The notes under the pieces are model-generated. The model was not told where the DNA came from. It saw nothing but the letters and a program-made list of their open reading frames with translations, and did not search any database. Shown here in pieces: positions 14,601-23,794 of a DNA stretch of 64,000 nt (positions within the stretch are counted from its first letter, which is position 1; every line of letters begins with the position of its first letter). The stretch spans positions 76,790,544 to 76,854,543 of the forward strand of contig CM054179.1 of NCBI GenBank assembly GCA_028829895.1, written 5' to 3'. The DNA comes from Sinotaia quadrata (lineage: Eukaryota; Mollusca; Gastropoda; Architaenioglossa; Viviparidae). Made by a program: the position numbers and the translations under genes.

Positions 14601-17271
14601 AATTGTAATGAAGCATATTTTACTGCACAATAGTGATATAATAAAAATGAATTAAATTATGAGAAATATTCTGTATAGTTGTGCTTCTCTTGTAGAATAA
14701 TACATTTTCTTCATTACCACAATTTATTTATACATAAAATAAAAATGTTATGGTTGTAAGTTTGTGCATGCTTATGTAAAAAGTACTGGACAGATTTTCA
14801 TCGGACTTTTTCTGCTATATACTTTAGTGTACTAAAACTAATAAACATTTTACTTTTAATGGAAAGCTTATACATACAGGCCTCTCACCAGTAACCCTAA
14901 AACTATGAAAATTTCTAAAAATTTTACTCAATGCTCAAAAGATTATAATACCTTTCTAAAAATGTTACTCCAAGCTCAATAGATTACAATGCCTGCAGAA
15001 ACCTAGATGTAATAATGCCGAAAGTATAAGCTTTCATTGTGAAAATAAAGAACAAAAAAAAAAAAAATTTGAAACTTGCTATGTACAGTGCAGTAAAAAC
15101 CATGGCATAGATTTGAGGTTGTAGAGGCATTTTACTTGGCGAAAGTAATTAATCATCTCTCAACCATTTGCAGTTTGAATTTGAGTCTTTATTGTGAAAG
15201 AGGTACCATCAAGATTGACAGAAATATGATTATTATGTGTAGACAAATTTTTAATTAGGAATTTTCATGAAAGTATTGTCACTCATCATTTGTGCAAACC
15301 ATACATATGTCTCAAGATTCACCTGACAGCAATCTTGGTGAGCAGTCTCTGTTGGTCTTCTTCCTTTGTAAACTGAGATAGCTTAGTGAGCAAGCTGTCA
15401 ACCTAAGGAACAGAAACTTAGTGAGCAAAATGTCACAGAAAGTTAGTGAGCAAGATGTGAATCTAAAGATACAGTTTAAATTTAAAACAGCTAACCTAAG
15501 GAAAAAATGGTGAACACACTGTTAAACTAAGAAACAGAAAGCTATTGAAAAAAAACTTGCTGTCAGCCTAAAGAATAGAGAGAATTTTGTGAGCGAACTG
15601 TGAACCAATGGGACAAAGCTTAATGAGCTTGTCAGTTTAAAGAAAAATTAGCTTAAAATCTAACAAATACTTTCTAATTACTCTGACAATCTCAAGAAAA
15701 ATTAGTTTAATGAGTAAACTATTGCCCTAAAGAAAAGACGGCTTAAAGCATGATATTAATACTGGTCTGTTTCATATTTATATTGGTGGATTTATGGATT
15801 CAATATTTATGTTTATGCATTTTGTATGCTTATAAAAAGGCAATTTCCAAATCTACATGATAGATGCATTCCTAACAATCATTGCAGACAACAAATCTGT
15901 GTAAAACGAGATTAGTGAAGCATATAATAACAGGATTCTGCTCCTGTCCATACAATATTGCAAAGTCATTTTTTTTAAATGATAAATGTTAGGGAAACAT
16001 AGGAATGACAATGAATGAGACTGTACAGATTTAAGAAATTAGTTTATTTAAGAAAAAATAGTACAAAAATAAGTGCACGAAATTAAACAATTTTAAATAC
16101 TTTAATCTGCCTCAGTTCAGAGGCTAGATGGTTGGGATTTAGAAATGGTTTTGATCAAAAGCCAAGATGCCATCTTTAAACTTTAATTGTACAGCTCTTT
16201 GCAGCATTTCAGGACTGCCATTTTCTCTTAAGGTCACTTTCTTTACTTTATTTTACCAAATTTGCTCATTAGATATTAAAGAAACAAAGGACAAGAAAAA
16301 GAAACGTGTGATTAAGCTCTGCTCTAACAACTGAGCAATTTAAAGATAAAAAAACAAATATTTGATCAAAAAAACATAGTGAATGGGTGCAAAAACAAAT
16401 TTCACTTGTTCCAAACAGCAAACATATCTAAACATTTTTATCAACATCACAGTACCTCTTGAAGACTGATAGTACTCTTTTTTTGAGGCATAAGTAACTG
16501 ACTTTTCTCAAAAGCCAATCTGATCGTTTCTGCAACATCCCCCTTGAAAAAAAAAAGACTAATTAAATAAGAAGGCATCAAAACTGCTTACTGATAATGC
16601 TGAACATAAAACATCAAACCTATTCAAATACATTTTACATGACTAATATTGTAATACAGCACAGCAAAAATTAGTTTTAAAACAATAATTTAATGTATCT
16701 GATGCACTTTGTGTGTTCTAAAAATTTATGATTCAATATTGTGTTTATGAGTTTCATATGCTTATATATATGGTCTCTATGAATTATTCTGTGTTTATGT
16801 GGTGAATGAACTGGTGACATTTGACTTGCAATAAGGGGGTGACTGAAACCACAGGTTGCTCAAAGATATTATAATGACAAAGCAGTGTTACATTGGCACT
16901 AGAGAAGTCTATGTAAAGTCTATGTAAATAATGTTACAACTAGCTGTAACAAACATTCACTCAGTCAAGTGTGCTGTCTCCACTCAGGGAAGATATTTCT
17001 AAACCTAATGAAGTCAAATACTGGTTGTCTTCCACAACATATACACACACACATAGACTAGAGAGATGGACAGACAGACAGACACTGAGAGATTGTGTTT
17101 TGTTTGTTTGTATTAAATGGATTCCATGAATTTAAATAGTGTTTGTCATTTGTATGTTTATATAAATGATTTTAATTTACCTGATCCAAATCTTCTATCA
17201 TCTCTTGTAGGTTTGTACCAAATATCTACAAAGACAGGAAAAAAAATCAAAAGAAAGAAATGCTAAAAGAA

Positions 17272-17319
<48 letters not shown>

Positions 17320-17595
17320 ACTGTAGAAAGAAAGAACTGCAGAAAGAAAGAAAGAACTGTAGAAAGAAAGAACTGCAGAAAGAAAGAAAGAAAGAAAGAA
17401 AGAACCGCAGAAAGAAAGAAAGAAAAAAGAAAGAAAGAAAGAAAGAAAGAACCGCAGAAAGAAAGAAAGAAAAAAGAAAGAAAGAAAGAAAGAAACCCCA
17501 AAAACCCAAAACTAATAAAAAACACAAATAAAGAAAAGAAAAAAAAACTAGGGTAATACAATAAAATAAAGATTAAAGAGTATGTATATTTCACC

Positions 17596-17634
<39 letters not shown>

Positions 17635-20600
17635 ATGTGTGAATACATACACACATAATAATAATAAGACACTAAGCAGATTTACATATACTTTTTCCAC
17701 ACATATGGAAATGACATATCAAGCTTCACAATAACTATTTCTAAGGCAAGAGCACATGCATAAATAAACTCAGATTTCAGGCAACTGACAACTGACCTGA
17801 CTGTAAAGCTTGACCAATTGTTTGTTGTTCAGGTTGTATACAGTCTTCACCACACCCGGCAACAACATTTTCAGCAGGAGGTATAGGTCTCCTTTGAAAC
17901 CCGCTGTCCATTAAACAATTCCAAATAAGTTGTGTGATGCCTAGGCCACATTAGTTATTGGTTATGATTATTATTATTAATTAATCATCCATAACTAATT
18001 ACAAGTGATGAAAATCTTAATTTATGTTATTAATAATTCTCTAGAAGTCACCACTCGTCTCTCTCAGTTGGCAGATATGCGGGCGCTGTAAACGTTTTCT
18101 TTCTTCCACAACATTAAAGACAAACATTTGCCGTCATAATATTTCCAAAGGTGAAAAACTTCTTATCAAAGGAGAATATAAATCCATCTTTTAATCCATA
18201 TTTAGTGAGCCCTCATCCACCTACTAACATCAATATGTGTAAGGTCAATAAATTTAACAATAAATCCAGTAACTTTCTTCTACCAGAAATTCCATGAATT
18301 AGTCAGCATACTTTGCCATCATACATCAAAAGAGTGCAGTGTACCCTTACACTTACACACTGAGGTAGATACTTCTCATGTCTACCACGGTCGTAGCGAT
18401 TTATAAATCAGTAAACCAGGAGATTCATGTAAAACAAAGAAAAGGCTGCTTATTCCCTGTAAAATATAATCAGGGAACAAATGCTAAGTTTCCAGTTTAT
18501 TCATCTCTAACTCCACTCTTTTATACATTCAAGTCTCAACATAATGGTTCTTTCATCAGTATTTATTAGCCCGACACATAAATACAACATATCAATTTTA
18601 AGACTGTATTCTCTAGAAATAATGTCAAGTGTTTAGCATACTACATACAAGCATCTTAGTTCACAATTTATAGAAATAATAGTCTACTCACATAATACAT
18701 CTCTATGTAAAACACAAGTATAACAATTAACATATCAATAGCAAAATGTATGAAATATTTCTAAGTTCTCTCTCAATCAGTCAGTTAACTCACCATTAAG
18801 CTAATGGCCACCTTTCATGACTGTACTTCTTGCCACACTAAATTCAAAGTGATTAGACAATAGAATTTTTACGGCAGGTAAACTTTTGATCTCAGCCCAA
18901 TTGGCTGGTGTCATTCTTGTAAATCTTAATCATTGGATAATAAAAACTACTCATCCACCTAAAACGGTTTAGATTACATCAGCAAGTCAAGCACATACAT
19001 TACCGGAGTTGTTTAGCACAAGTAGTGCTCAAGGTCAGGTCTCTTTGACATTTAACAATTTATATAACAATTAAGTTTAGAAATAGGGATAGGCAAATTT
19101 ACTCCATCACAAGTTGCAATAACAAAATTAATAGAAAGCAACTGAACATTATTTTAGTATGATTTTTGTTTGGTACACAAATTTGTTTGGTGCTCTACTA
19201 ATGCAACTCCAGTATCAACAGCACCCTTACAACAACAAACAGCCATCCCCACCTCCCAACTTTATCACCATCAAGATAAACAGACTGTAATGCTCTACTT
19301 TCATGGAAACCAAAATGTCTCCCAAATTAATAAACACTATATTCTGATCATAAAATTAAAATTATTGTATTTTACTTTTAATCAAGATAGAAATAATCAA
19401 TAATATATTCAATAAATTATAGAACTAATCAATATTTTATTCAACAAAAAACAGAATTAATTAATTATATTCAATAATGTTATATTCTACTAGGGTTTTC
19501 AATGTTTTATATGTTGCCCTGGCATAAAGAAATCTTTACTTTCTTAATTTAAAACAAAGAAAACAAAACAAAAACATCAAACAACTCTTACTTCCACTGT
19601 GCCCATGTGTAATGTAATTGTGTACCAATTGAGTTTTCCCAGAATAGCTATTCTCCTCTGCAATATCAGCACATAAGCGACGAAACTGTCGAAAAGAGTT
19701 GTCTTTCTCTACATCAGGATCTTGAGATATATCGTCGAGCTTAGTGCTAGTGCTTGCTTCTGTAAATATGAAAAACTGCCGTCACTTGACAGGCTATTTG
19801 TTTTTAACAAAACTGAATGTGTTGTTCAAAAGCTGATTATTAATAAATAGTCAAACCGTAATATTTTTATCTAAAATTTCACATAATAATGCTAGAAAGC
19901 AATCAGATCAATTAGCTACTGGTGTTTTCAGGAGTCACTCCCCATGAGCCCACAATCTCTGACATAATGAGAACAACCTAAATAACATCTAATTTACTTA
20001 TAACAAAATAAACTTAATAAATAAAATATAATGAAGAAGACCTAGAATGTGCACACTTAAAAAAAAAAAAAAAGAGGAAAGTGAATTTTCTCTCATGAAG
20101 GTTAATCTTATTTGCACCACACACATACATACCTTCATCAGCAGCTTCAGGTTTAGTTGTCCCTTGGGTCTTGCTTGGTGAAAATGGAAGTTTTGACTGA
20201 ACAGTAGGTGTTTTCTTCTGTGGGCTTTTATTGCATTTTGACAAAAAATCTGTCAACAACAGACATACTTTAAATTAGGCAATTCACACAAATTTAATTA
20301 GAATACTATTAACTAACAATGAAACAATTAATACAATGCAAATTTTGACAATTATAACTGTTACAGATTTTTCCCAGTTTTAATTTATTAATATGAAACA
20401 GCATGAGGTTATTTTGTTTAATTTTTTTTTAAAGGAATTCTTGTTGTTTACAAAACTTATTTGCTGGGCTTTAGAAAGAAAATTCTACTGATAACATTAA
20501 CAAAGTTATATTATTTTGCTTACTCTTCTTGCACACTTTGTTGTAAAGGGAGTGCATCCAGAGTGGGCAATTACTCTAAGAGGAAACATTCTATATTTAC

Positions 20601-22730
20601 ATGTATTAAGAATAATCATCGATTTCTCTTACTGCAAAATAAAAATCTATATACAAACATATAAAAATAAGTTATTTCATATTCTGCATGAATTTAACAC
20701 CTTTATCTGTGCACTTGTGAAGCAAGCATTAAAAGTAGTGTCATTCTGTTGGAGCACTTACAAAAAAAATAAGTGCTGTCAAAATCAGTTCAGTGGGACC
20801 ATTTACAGATATGCTACCTCTGTTGCTATTGTTAAAGTGTATTCTACTAAAAACTATTTTTTTAAAACCAATGTTTTCAAAAGTTGCAATATTTACTTCC
20901 ATAAATATGTTAAATGTGACACAATATATATATATATATAAACTAAGTCAAATGTCCAGAGTGTTCCATGGCCAAAATGTTTGACCTGCTTAAATTGACA
21001 TATGTAGTTGTGCAGTTCATATTTCAAATGGAAGTTAAAATGAATTATATTTCACCAAGCATTCAATTTAAATCAAAGATAACTAATTTTGTGAGCTCTA
21101 AAACCATACATTCCTATAAACAATAGTTGCTTGTAATGACAACAGTCCTTCACTTATCAAACTAACAATATTTTCTTTGCAAGTCAAATTATGATTACTG
21201 AGTTTATTTACTTCTTTCTGTCTTCACAAGGGACTGTAATTAGTGCTTTAGCAGTCACAACATTAAATAATTGTGATATTTTTTACCATCTGTTCTTTTG
21301 TCTACTGCAACAGTGAGCAGTGAAGAACACAAAGATCTAACAAGATCTTCAGTCTTTGCTAGTGTTGCTACATTATTGAAATACCACATGTTAAATTGTT
21401 ATGCTTGTTTTAGTTGTTACATACCTAAGAAAGCCAAATGTTATGATTCAGCAATGCAGTTAATTAAACATTTGTTTGGTTTTGTAGGGTTTCAAGTCAG
21501 TTTCCCATTTTTTTTTCTTTTTTACAGATGCGTGCAAATACATAGATGAAGCTTATACAGTAGTTCTAGTATAAGAGTTCATGTAGCATGGAAGAAATCA
21601 AAACAGGTGTGAAAATTTGGGGGCAGAATAAGTCTGAGAAATTTGTTTCCCAAGCAAAGATTGGTGGCCTATTTTTACAATTTCCATCTGTGTAGGTAAT
21701 TTTAGCATGCACACAGCAGAGTGAATTTCAGCACTTGAAGGTACCATTCCAGAGACCAAGAGCACAAGCCATCAGTTACCAGCACCAGTAAATCAATCAC
21801 TCAAGCTGTTCTAAAGCTTGAGAAGCCTAGGTCTTTGAACAAATGATTATGTCTTACTTCTGAACACCATCCAACCCTTAAAGTGTTCAAACAACCAAGG
21901 AATTTCTATAAACCAACTTAAAACAAGATTACCCTCAAAACCAGAATATTTTGAGACCAAAAAAAGTGTTAATCAACTCATTAAGAACATTTATGCCTCT
22001 TTGCTTCTAAGTGCTAGTAATATGGTCACTGAGTTTCTTACAAGAAAAACAAAAAAAAACCCAAACAAAATAACTCAAACAATATACCAAAATATAAAAA
22101 TTGTATTACCTTAAAAAGTTTATTAAATTTACCTTTGATAAACTCATTAATAACATCTTTGTCCTCTTGCTTCAATTCCTCAAATCCTTCCACATCATCA
22201 GGGTCCTCTATCTTCTTTGTTGCTGCTCTTGCTCTCAGGAAAGTGTCAAAGATACAGCTGGGGTGGAACCACTGCTTCATGTCTCCCCCATCACCTCCAA
22301 ATGGGTTAGAAACTACTTTTCCTATCCTAAGTGCACCTTTGTCAATCTTCTGCTTGCATTTCTTGCAGCTCGAAGTTCCAAGTTTGGCATAGCCCACAAC
22401 ATATTTGTTCTCAGACATGTCTGTGCAATAGTGATGATTGAAGAAGATGCCAAGTTGTGAGTGTGTTGCAGTCTTGGACAGGAAAATAAAATCTGAATGT
22501 TTACAGGTTTTCAATGATCTAGCTTTAATCAGTATCTCAAGCCAGCAGGTGCAAAGGGCTGAAGATCGATTGTGGTTAGCGTTTGCAAATAGACCAGAAC
22601 CAGCTGGTACCAGATTTTTGGAGCTTGATCTGAAAACCAGGAAATGAATGCAGGCAGAAAATGTACTGTCACATTTATGGAGTACTTTTCTATTTGCAAA
22701 CTTCCCCAACAACACTCTGGACATCAGCAT
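1198..22730 (-). CDS. LIG3: DNA ligase III (LIG3), complete, 21 coding exons
   Basis: ATP-dependent DNA ligase that, in known animals, seals nicks in base-excision and single-strand break repair with XRCC1 and maintains mitochondrial DNA. Joined exons are in phase throughout and total 949 codons with stop from the internal ATG at 22418, or 1053 from the ATG at 22730; human LIG3 is close to these lengths. Domains in order (internal-start numbering): PARP-like zinc finger about 8-95, helical DNA-binding domain about 150-380, nucleotidyltransferase from about 382 with catalytic lysine K404 in KYDGER, motif III FVFDC, motif IV EGLEGLVLK, motif V HWLKVKKDY, an OB domain to about 722 ending near IRFPR, an acidic linker, a PBZ zinc finger 806-825, and a C-terminal BRCT domain 862-948. 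The PBZ finger is absent from human LIG3 as I recall it. Many introns carry tandem repeats. Confidence 0.95.
1343..1406 (+). repeat. (CA)n microsatellite
   Basis: About 64 bp of CA dinucleotides with one interruption, about 40 bp upstream (in transcription sense) of the last LIG3 exon. Confidence 0.98.
2743..2901 (-). CDS. LIG3: LIG3 exon 20: first half of the BRCT domain
   Basis: It encodes TLPDTFHGCKIILPSS, then LRRYIIAFDGDLLPDFDVHA and ATHIITPHPKQ, which matches the vertebrate LIG3 BRCT (RRYFVAFDGD...ATHVL). This domain binds the XRCC1 BRCT in known systems. Acceptor ATTCCAG, donor CAG|GTACAA, phase 0 at both ends. Confidence 0.94.
4025..4204 (-). CDS. LIG3: LIG3 exon 19: PBZ (PAR-binding) zinc finger
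   Basis: It encodes ECKYGANCYQTKLKHMEMFY followed by HP. The spacing C-x5-C-x6-H-x5-H with YGxxCY and a terminal HP is the PBZ signature known from APLF and CHFR, which bind poly(ADP-ribose). The rest is Ser/Pro/Lys-rich. Acceptor TTTAAAG, donor AAAG|GTGTGT, phase 0 at both ends, so the exon inserts cleanly between the acidic linker and the BRCT domain. Confidence 0.85.
4566..4615 (+). repeat. GAT/GGT triplet repeat
   Basis: A run of GATGATGATG then GGTGGTGGTGG triplets in the LIG3 intron between exons 18 and 19. A similar run is at 14075-14150. Confidence 0.85.
4860..5096 (-). CDS. LIG3: LIG3 exon 18: acidic linker with a basic patch
   Basis: It starts TLYTESKKKSDLEIS, continues through an Asp/Glu/Ser-rich stretch (GDNDNSGFEGDDDDTSDN), then a basic segment PRKGMKRNASD and PTKK that could act as a nuclear localisation signal. 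Low-complexity linkers occupy this position in vertebrate LIG3. Acceptor ATTTCAG, donor AAA|GTGTGT, phase 0 at both ends. Confidence 0.85.
5360..5539 (-). CDS. LIG3: LIG3 exon 17: OB domain, motif VI region
   Basis: It encodes VVPDFVVADPKKAPVWEIIG, AEFSKAEIHTADGISIRFPR and a tail ending LPRLQ. This matches the end of the vertebrate catalytic core, including the conserved IRFPR. Acceptor TAAAACAG, donor CAG|GTAATG, phase 0 at both ends. Confidence 0.96.
6063..6503. mobile_element. piggyBac-like MITE with TTAA flanks
   Basis: A 441-bp block is bounded on both sides by TTAA (6059-6062 and 6504-6507). Its ends are inverted: CCTTTTGAACCCTG on the left and, on the opposite strand, CCCTTTGAACTTG from the right. 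TTAA duplication plus CCCTTTG-type ends fits the piggyBac superfamily. There is no coding capacity. It lies in the LIG3 intron between exons 17 and 16. Confidence 0.7.
7103..7287 (-). CDS. LIG3: LIG3 exon 16: OB domain
   Basis: It encodes GLMSIFLMGCYDPTTK, then the LQTELEMVKISKDPNKVPSW block and LKVKKQ, matching vertebrate LIG3 closely. Acceptor GCCCAG, donor CAG|GTAAAT; it enters in phase 1 and leaves in phase 0. Confidence 0.95.
8653..8776 (-). CDS. LIG3: LIG3 exon 15: motif V and start of the OB domain
   Basis: It encodes SVYEPGKRHWLKVKKDYLHE then GRMADSADLIVLGAYYGTGN; HWLKVKKDY is motif V. Acceptor ATTGTAG, donor AAAG|GTAAAA, leaving phase 1. The 5' edge and acceptor are duplicated about 300 bp upstream in the intron. 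Confidence 0.94.
8776..9410 (+). repeat. complex tandem repeat abutting LIG3 exon 15
   Basis: Repeats of about 45-50 bp built around TTAAAGAACATTGGTTTACA and GTCATTAGGGATGCTGTCAC. Longer units also contain CTCATATACACTCTACAATT, which is the exon 15 acceptor with the first bases of the exon. Copies decay to the right. Confidence 0.85.
9640..9880 (+). repeat. degenerate TCACAACTT-rich repeats
   Basis: About seven loose copies of CATGCCTCACAACTTA-like units spaced roughly 25-35 bp apart in the intron between LIG3 exons 14 and 15. Confidence 0.7.
10010..10590 (+). repeat. degenerate GTCAAACAAGTCAAATGACA repeat field
   Basis: About 580 bp of loosely periodic copies containing GTCAAACA, GTCAAATGACA and GGCACAAGAAGTC. 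It runs right up to the donor of LIG3 exon 14. Confidence 0.8.
10593..10670 (-). CDS. LIG3: LIG3 exon 14: nucleotidyltransferase motif IV
   Basis: It encodes KTSELQDLMKKVFSEGLEGL then VLKDAN; EGLEGLVLK is ligase motif IV. Acceptor ATGTTTAG, donor AAT|GTAAGT, phase 0 at both ends. A degenerate GTCAAA-rich repeat field begins right after the donor. Confidence 0.94.
10926..11013 (-). CDS. LIG3: LIG3 exon 13: nucleotidyltransferase domain
   Basis: It encodes PMKERREILEHNMTEIEHRV then ALSEVHKIK, matching the RPL-ERR-FL--NM-EI pattern. Acceptor TTTCTAG, donor AAG|GTTTGT, leaving phase 0. A TA repeat lies about 30 bp upstream of the acceptor. Confidence 0.92.
11047..11074 (+). repeat. (TA)n microsatellite
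   Basis: About 28 bp of TA dinucleotides close to the acceptor of LIG3 exon 13. Confidence 0.95.
11627..11653 (+). repeat. (TG)n microsatellite
   Basis: About 27 bp of TG dinucleotides in the LIG3 intron between exons 12 and 13. Confidence 0.95.
12008..12087 (-). CDS. LIG3: LIG3 exon 12: nucleotidyltransferase motif III
   Basis: It encodes KAEFEDAKVCLFVFDCLLIN then NENLME; the LFVFD strand is ligase motif III. Acceptor TGTTTCAG, donor GAA|GTGAGT, leaving phase 2. Confidence 0.92.
12180..12330 (+). repeat. purine-rich GAGAAACGTAAGAGAAGAAA repeats
   Basis: Irregular copies of GAGAAGAAATGAGAAACGTA units about 25-30 bp long in the LIG3 intron between exons 11 and 12. Confidence 0.75.
12488..12619 (-). 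CDS. LIG3: LIG3 exon 11: nucleotidyltransferase domain
   Basis: It encodes VAHFKDFIPKAFPTGNDLIL, then DAEVLLVDTATGKPLPFGTL and GVHK, a close match to the vertebrate sequence. Acceptor ATCCACAG, donor AAG|GTCAGA, phase 0 at both ends. A short repeat lies immediately upstream of the acceptor. Confidence 0.95.
12620..12710 (+). repeat. short tandem repeat abutting the LIG3 exon 11 acceptor
   Basis: Three diverged copies of GGATAGAACAGACAAATAAT plus TCTG start at the acceptor base and run into the intron. Confidence 0.75.
12900..13055 (-). CDS. LIG3: LIG3 exon 10: adenylation site (motif I)
   Basis: It encodes ligase motif I in AEIKYDGERVQLHK; the lysine of KYDGER is the expected covalent AMP acceptor (K404 by internal-start numbering). 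FRYFSRSLKPVLPHK follows. Acceptor CCTGCAG, donor AAA|GTAAGA, phase 0 at both ends. Confidence 0.96.
13811..13985 (-). CDS. LIG3: LIG3 exon 9: end of DNA-binding domain and linker to the catalytic core
   Basis: It encodes LDGLDPNAYAAFQASRNLK, then a linker and SIKASLMTPVLPML, matching LDPNAYEAFKASRNL and QASLMTPV of vertebrate LIG3. Acceptor AAAATAG, donor CTG|GTGAGT, leaving phase 0. Confidence 0.94.
14075..14150 (+). repeat. GGT/GAT/AGT triplet repeat
   Basis: Imperfect GGT, GAT and AGT triplets in the LIG3 intron between exons 8 and 9. Confidence 0.85.
14441..14518 (-). CDS. LIG3: LIG3 exon 8: DNA-binding domain
   Basis: It encodes RCTANDLKMFVRLVKHDL then RINAGAKH, nearly identical to the RCTANDLK...RLIKHDL block of vertebrate LIG3. 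Acceptor GTGCACAG, donor CAT|GTGAGT, leaving phase 2. Confidence 0.94.
15323..15402 (-). CDS. LIG3: LIG3 exon 7: DNA-binding domain
   Basis: It encodes VDSLLTKLSQFTKEEDQQ then RLLTKIAV, matching the conserved LSKLTKEDEQQ region. Acceptor CCTTAG, donor AG|GTGAAT, leaving phase 2. Its 5' edge and acceptor are part of a degenerate tandem repeat that continues into the intron. Confidence 0.92.
15376..15740 (+). repeat. degenerate repeat including the 5' edge of LIG3 exon 7
   Basis: Copies of CTTAGTGAGCAAGCTGTCAA and CCTAAGGAACAGAAA variants. The first copy spans the exon 7 start and its acceptor; later copies (15416, 15438, 15490 onward) are increasingly diverged intron sequence. Confidence 0.75.
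16456..16542 (-). CDS. LIG3: LIG3 exon 6: DNA-binding domain
   Basis: It encodes GDVAETIRLAFEKSQ followed by KKSTISLQE, aligning with GDVSETIR...LLTIQE of vertebrate LIG3. A poly-T tract precedes the acceptor TTCAAG; donor GAG|GTACTG; phase 0 at both ends. Confidence 0.92.
17181..17225 (-). CDS. LIG3: LIG3 exon 5: 45-bp micro-exon
   Basis: It encodes IFGTNLQEMIEDLDQ. Acceptor TTTGTAG, donor CAG|GTAAAT, phase 0 at both ends. An AAAG/CTTT repeat begins about 40 bp upstream of the acceptor and supplies pyrimidine-rich sequence on the coding strand. Confidence 0.88.
17266..17506 (+). repeat. (AAAG)n microsatellite with embedded CTGTAG/CTGCAG units
   Basis: AAAG repeats interrupted by AACTGTAGAAAGAAAG, AACTGCAGAAAG and ACCGCAGAAAG units. 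It begins about 40 bp from LIG3 exon 5, where its minus strand is pyrimidine-rich. Confidence 0.97.
17597..17630 (+). repeat. (TA)n microsatellite
   Basis: About 34 bp of TA dinucleotides followed by TTGTATGTGTG. Confidence 0.95.
17797..17903 (-). CDS. LIG3: LIG3 exon 4: DNA-binding domain
   Basis: It encodes GFKGDLYLLLKMLLPGVV then KTVYNLNNKQLVKLYSQ, very close to the vertebrate LIG3 segment containing KMLLPGV and KTVYNLN. Acceptor ATGGACAG, donor CAG|GTCAGT; it leaves in phase 0. Confidence 0.94.
17904..19591. other. LIG3 intron 3, no recognised content
   Basis: 1.7 kb intron between exons 3 and 4. AT-rich; I see no coding segment, clear transposon end or tandem array. Confidence 0.5.
19592..19759 (-). 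CDS. LIG3: LIG3 exon 3: start of the DNA-binding domain
   Basis: It reads through DNSFRQFRRLCADIAEEN and SYSGKTQLVHNYITHGHSG, matching the first helices of the LIG3 DNA-binding domain. Acceptor TTTACAG, donor GTAAGAG; it enters and leaves in phase 1. Confidence 0.9.
20133..20249 (-). CDS. LIG3: LIG3 exon 2: Ser/Lys/Pro linker
   Basis: The acceptor TTGACAG and donor GAAG|GTATGT give a phase 1 to phase 1 exon reading DFLSKCNKSPQKKTP through to PEAADE. It is a flexible basic linker between the zinc finger and the DNA-binding domain. Confidence 0.85.
20250..22132. other. LIG3 intron 1, no recognised content
   Basis: 1.9 kb intron between exons 1 and 2. Apart from a short TA run at 20923-20940 and homopolymer tracts, nothing is recognised. 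Confidence 0.5.
22133..22730 (-). CDS. LIG3: LIG3 exon 1: leader-like extension plus PARP-type zinc finger
   Basis: The ORF opens at ATG 22730, directly after an in-frame TAA. Its first 104 codons are basic and hydrophobic with few acidic residues (start MLMSRVLLGKFANRKVLHK), as expected of a mitochondrial leader. The internal ATG at 22418 starts MSENKYVVGYAKLGTSSCKK, the zinc-finger beginning that corresponds to the nuclear start of vertebrate LIG3. Zinc ligands are visible in SCKKCK and WFHPSC. The donor after ATCAAAG at 22132-22131 leaves phase 1. An acceptor at 22758-22757 would place about 26 nt of 5' UTR before the upstream ATG. Confidence 0.9.
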
Positions 22731-23774
22731 TTACTTAATGTGCCATCAATGATAACCTGTTTTCAAAAATATAAATTAAAATGGTATAAAAATATTAAAT
22801 ATCATTTTACAAAGAGATTACACATTCACGAAGAGCTCTAGGACATTCAAATTATAATAACATTTGCACAATATATAAAATTATATATTGGTAAATAAGC
22901 AGAATGTTACCCTTCTTTACAACAAGAATGGGTAATTAATTATAATATTATTTATTAATATACTTAATTTTAGGATTGATAACTTGATATGATTTATTAA
23001 TTCTGTTACTGTCATGTTCACAGAGAAGAAAAATAACAAATTTAAGCTCTTTACCCAAACAGGGATTGCTGATAGTTGTTTAGTCTTAGTTGTAGTTTTA
23101 AAATTGCAGAATTTTAATTGAATTTTGTTGACTATTAGTTACCTTTAATGATCTTGAAATCCAACTCCAAGTGATTCTAATCAAATGGCAATAATTAAAA
23201 ACATTTATCTCATCAGATACTAAGCTTTCTGCAGTTGCTTAAATTTATGCATCATAGAAATGGTTACATTTAGCTATTTCCAAGCACAAAAAAATTAATA
23301 ATTAAAGTTATTTTTTTTTTACCAACTTTGTGTCATATATATTGTTTAATTGTAATGTAAGAGACTAAATTAGTAAAAGGTTAATTTTATCACTCAGCAC
23401 CTGTGTCATGCATTCTCATGGTTTCCAAAACTATTCTGCAATAATGTACCCATCTACAAGTCTTTGAAACAACCAATGATTGATGTCCATGATCTTTTAA
23501 TGCCAAGAAATAGCAAAGAAACACAAGTTTTGGAATAGTAACGAATCTATTTCAATTTCATAAAATCGATGTGTTCAATGACATGTTAAGCATTGTTTAT
23601 ATTGGGATGAGGGAGACTTTCGGAACTTTTTTTTATATATTTCTAATGTGATAAATCAATCCATTTAATGTGTTTCGTGTAATATTTTGGCTTGGTATAA
23701 TGAATATTGATGTTGACCAAGGTCTTGCTGTTTTATTACATTAAATTGTAAAAAATAGGCCTATATATTTATTA

Positions 23775-23794
23775 TACACACACACACACACACA
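23775..23794 (+). repeat. (AC)n microsatellite
   Basis: About 20 bp of CA dinucleotides in the divergent intergenic region. Confidence 0.9.

Noticed and set aside
17198..17594. Phe/Leu/Ser-rich and Lys/Glu/Arg-rich open frames
   Set aside because: They are translations of the AAAG microsatellite.
22101..22460. 119-codon plus-strand open frame
   Set aside because: It is antisense to LIG3 exon 1 and has no domain of its own.
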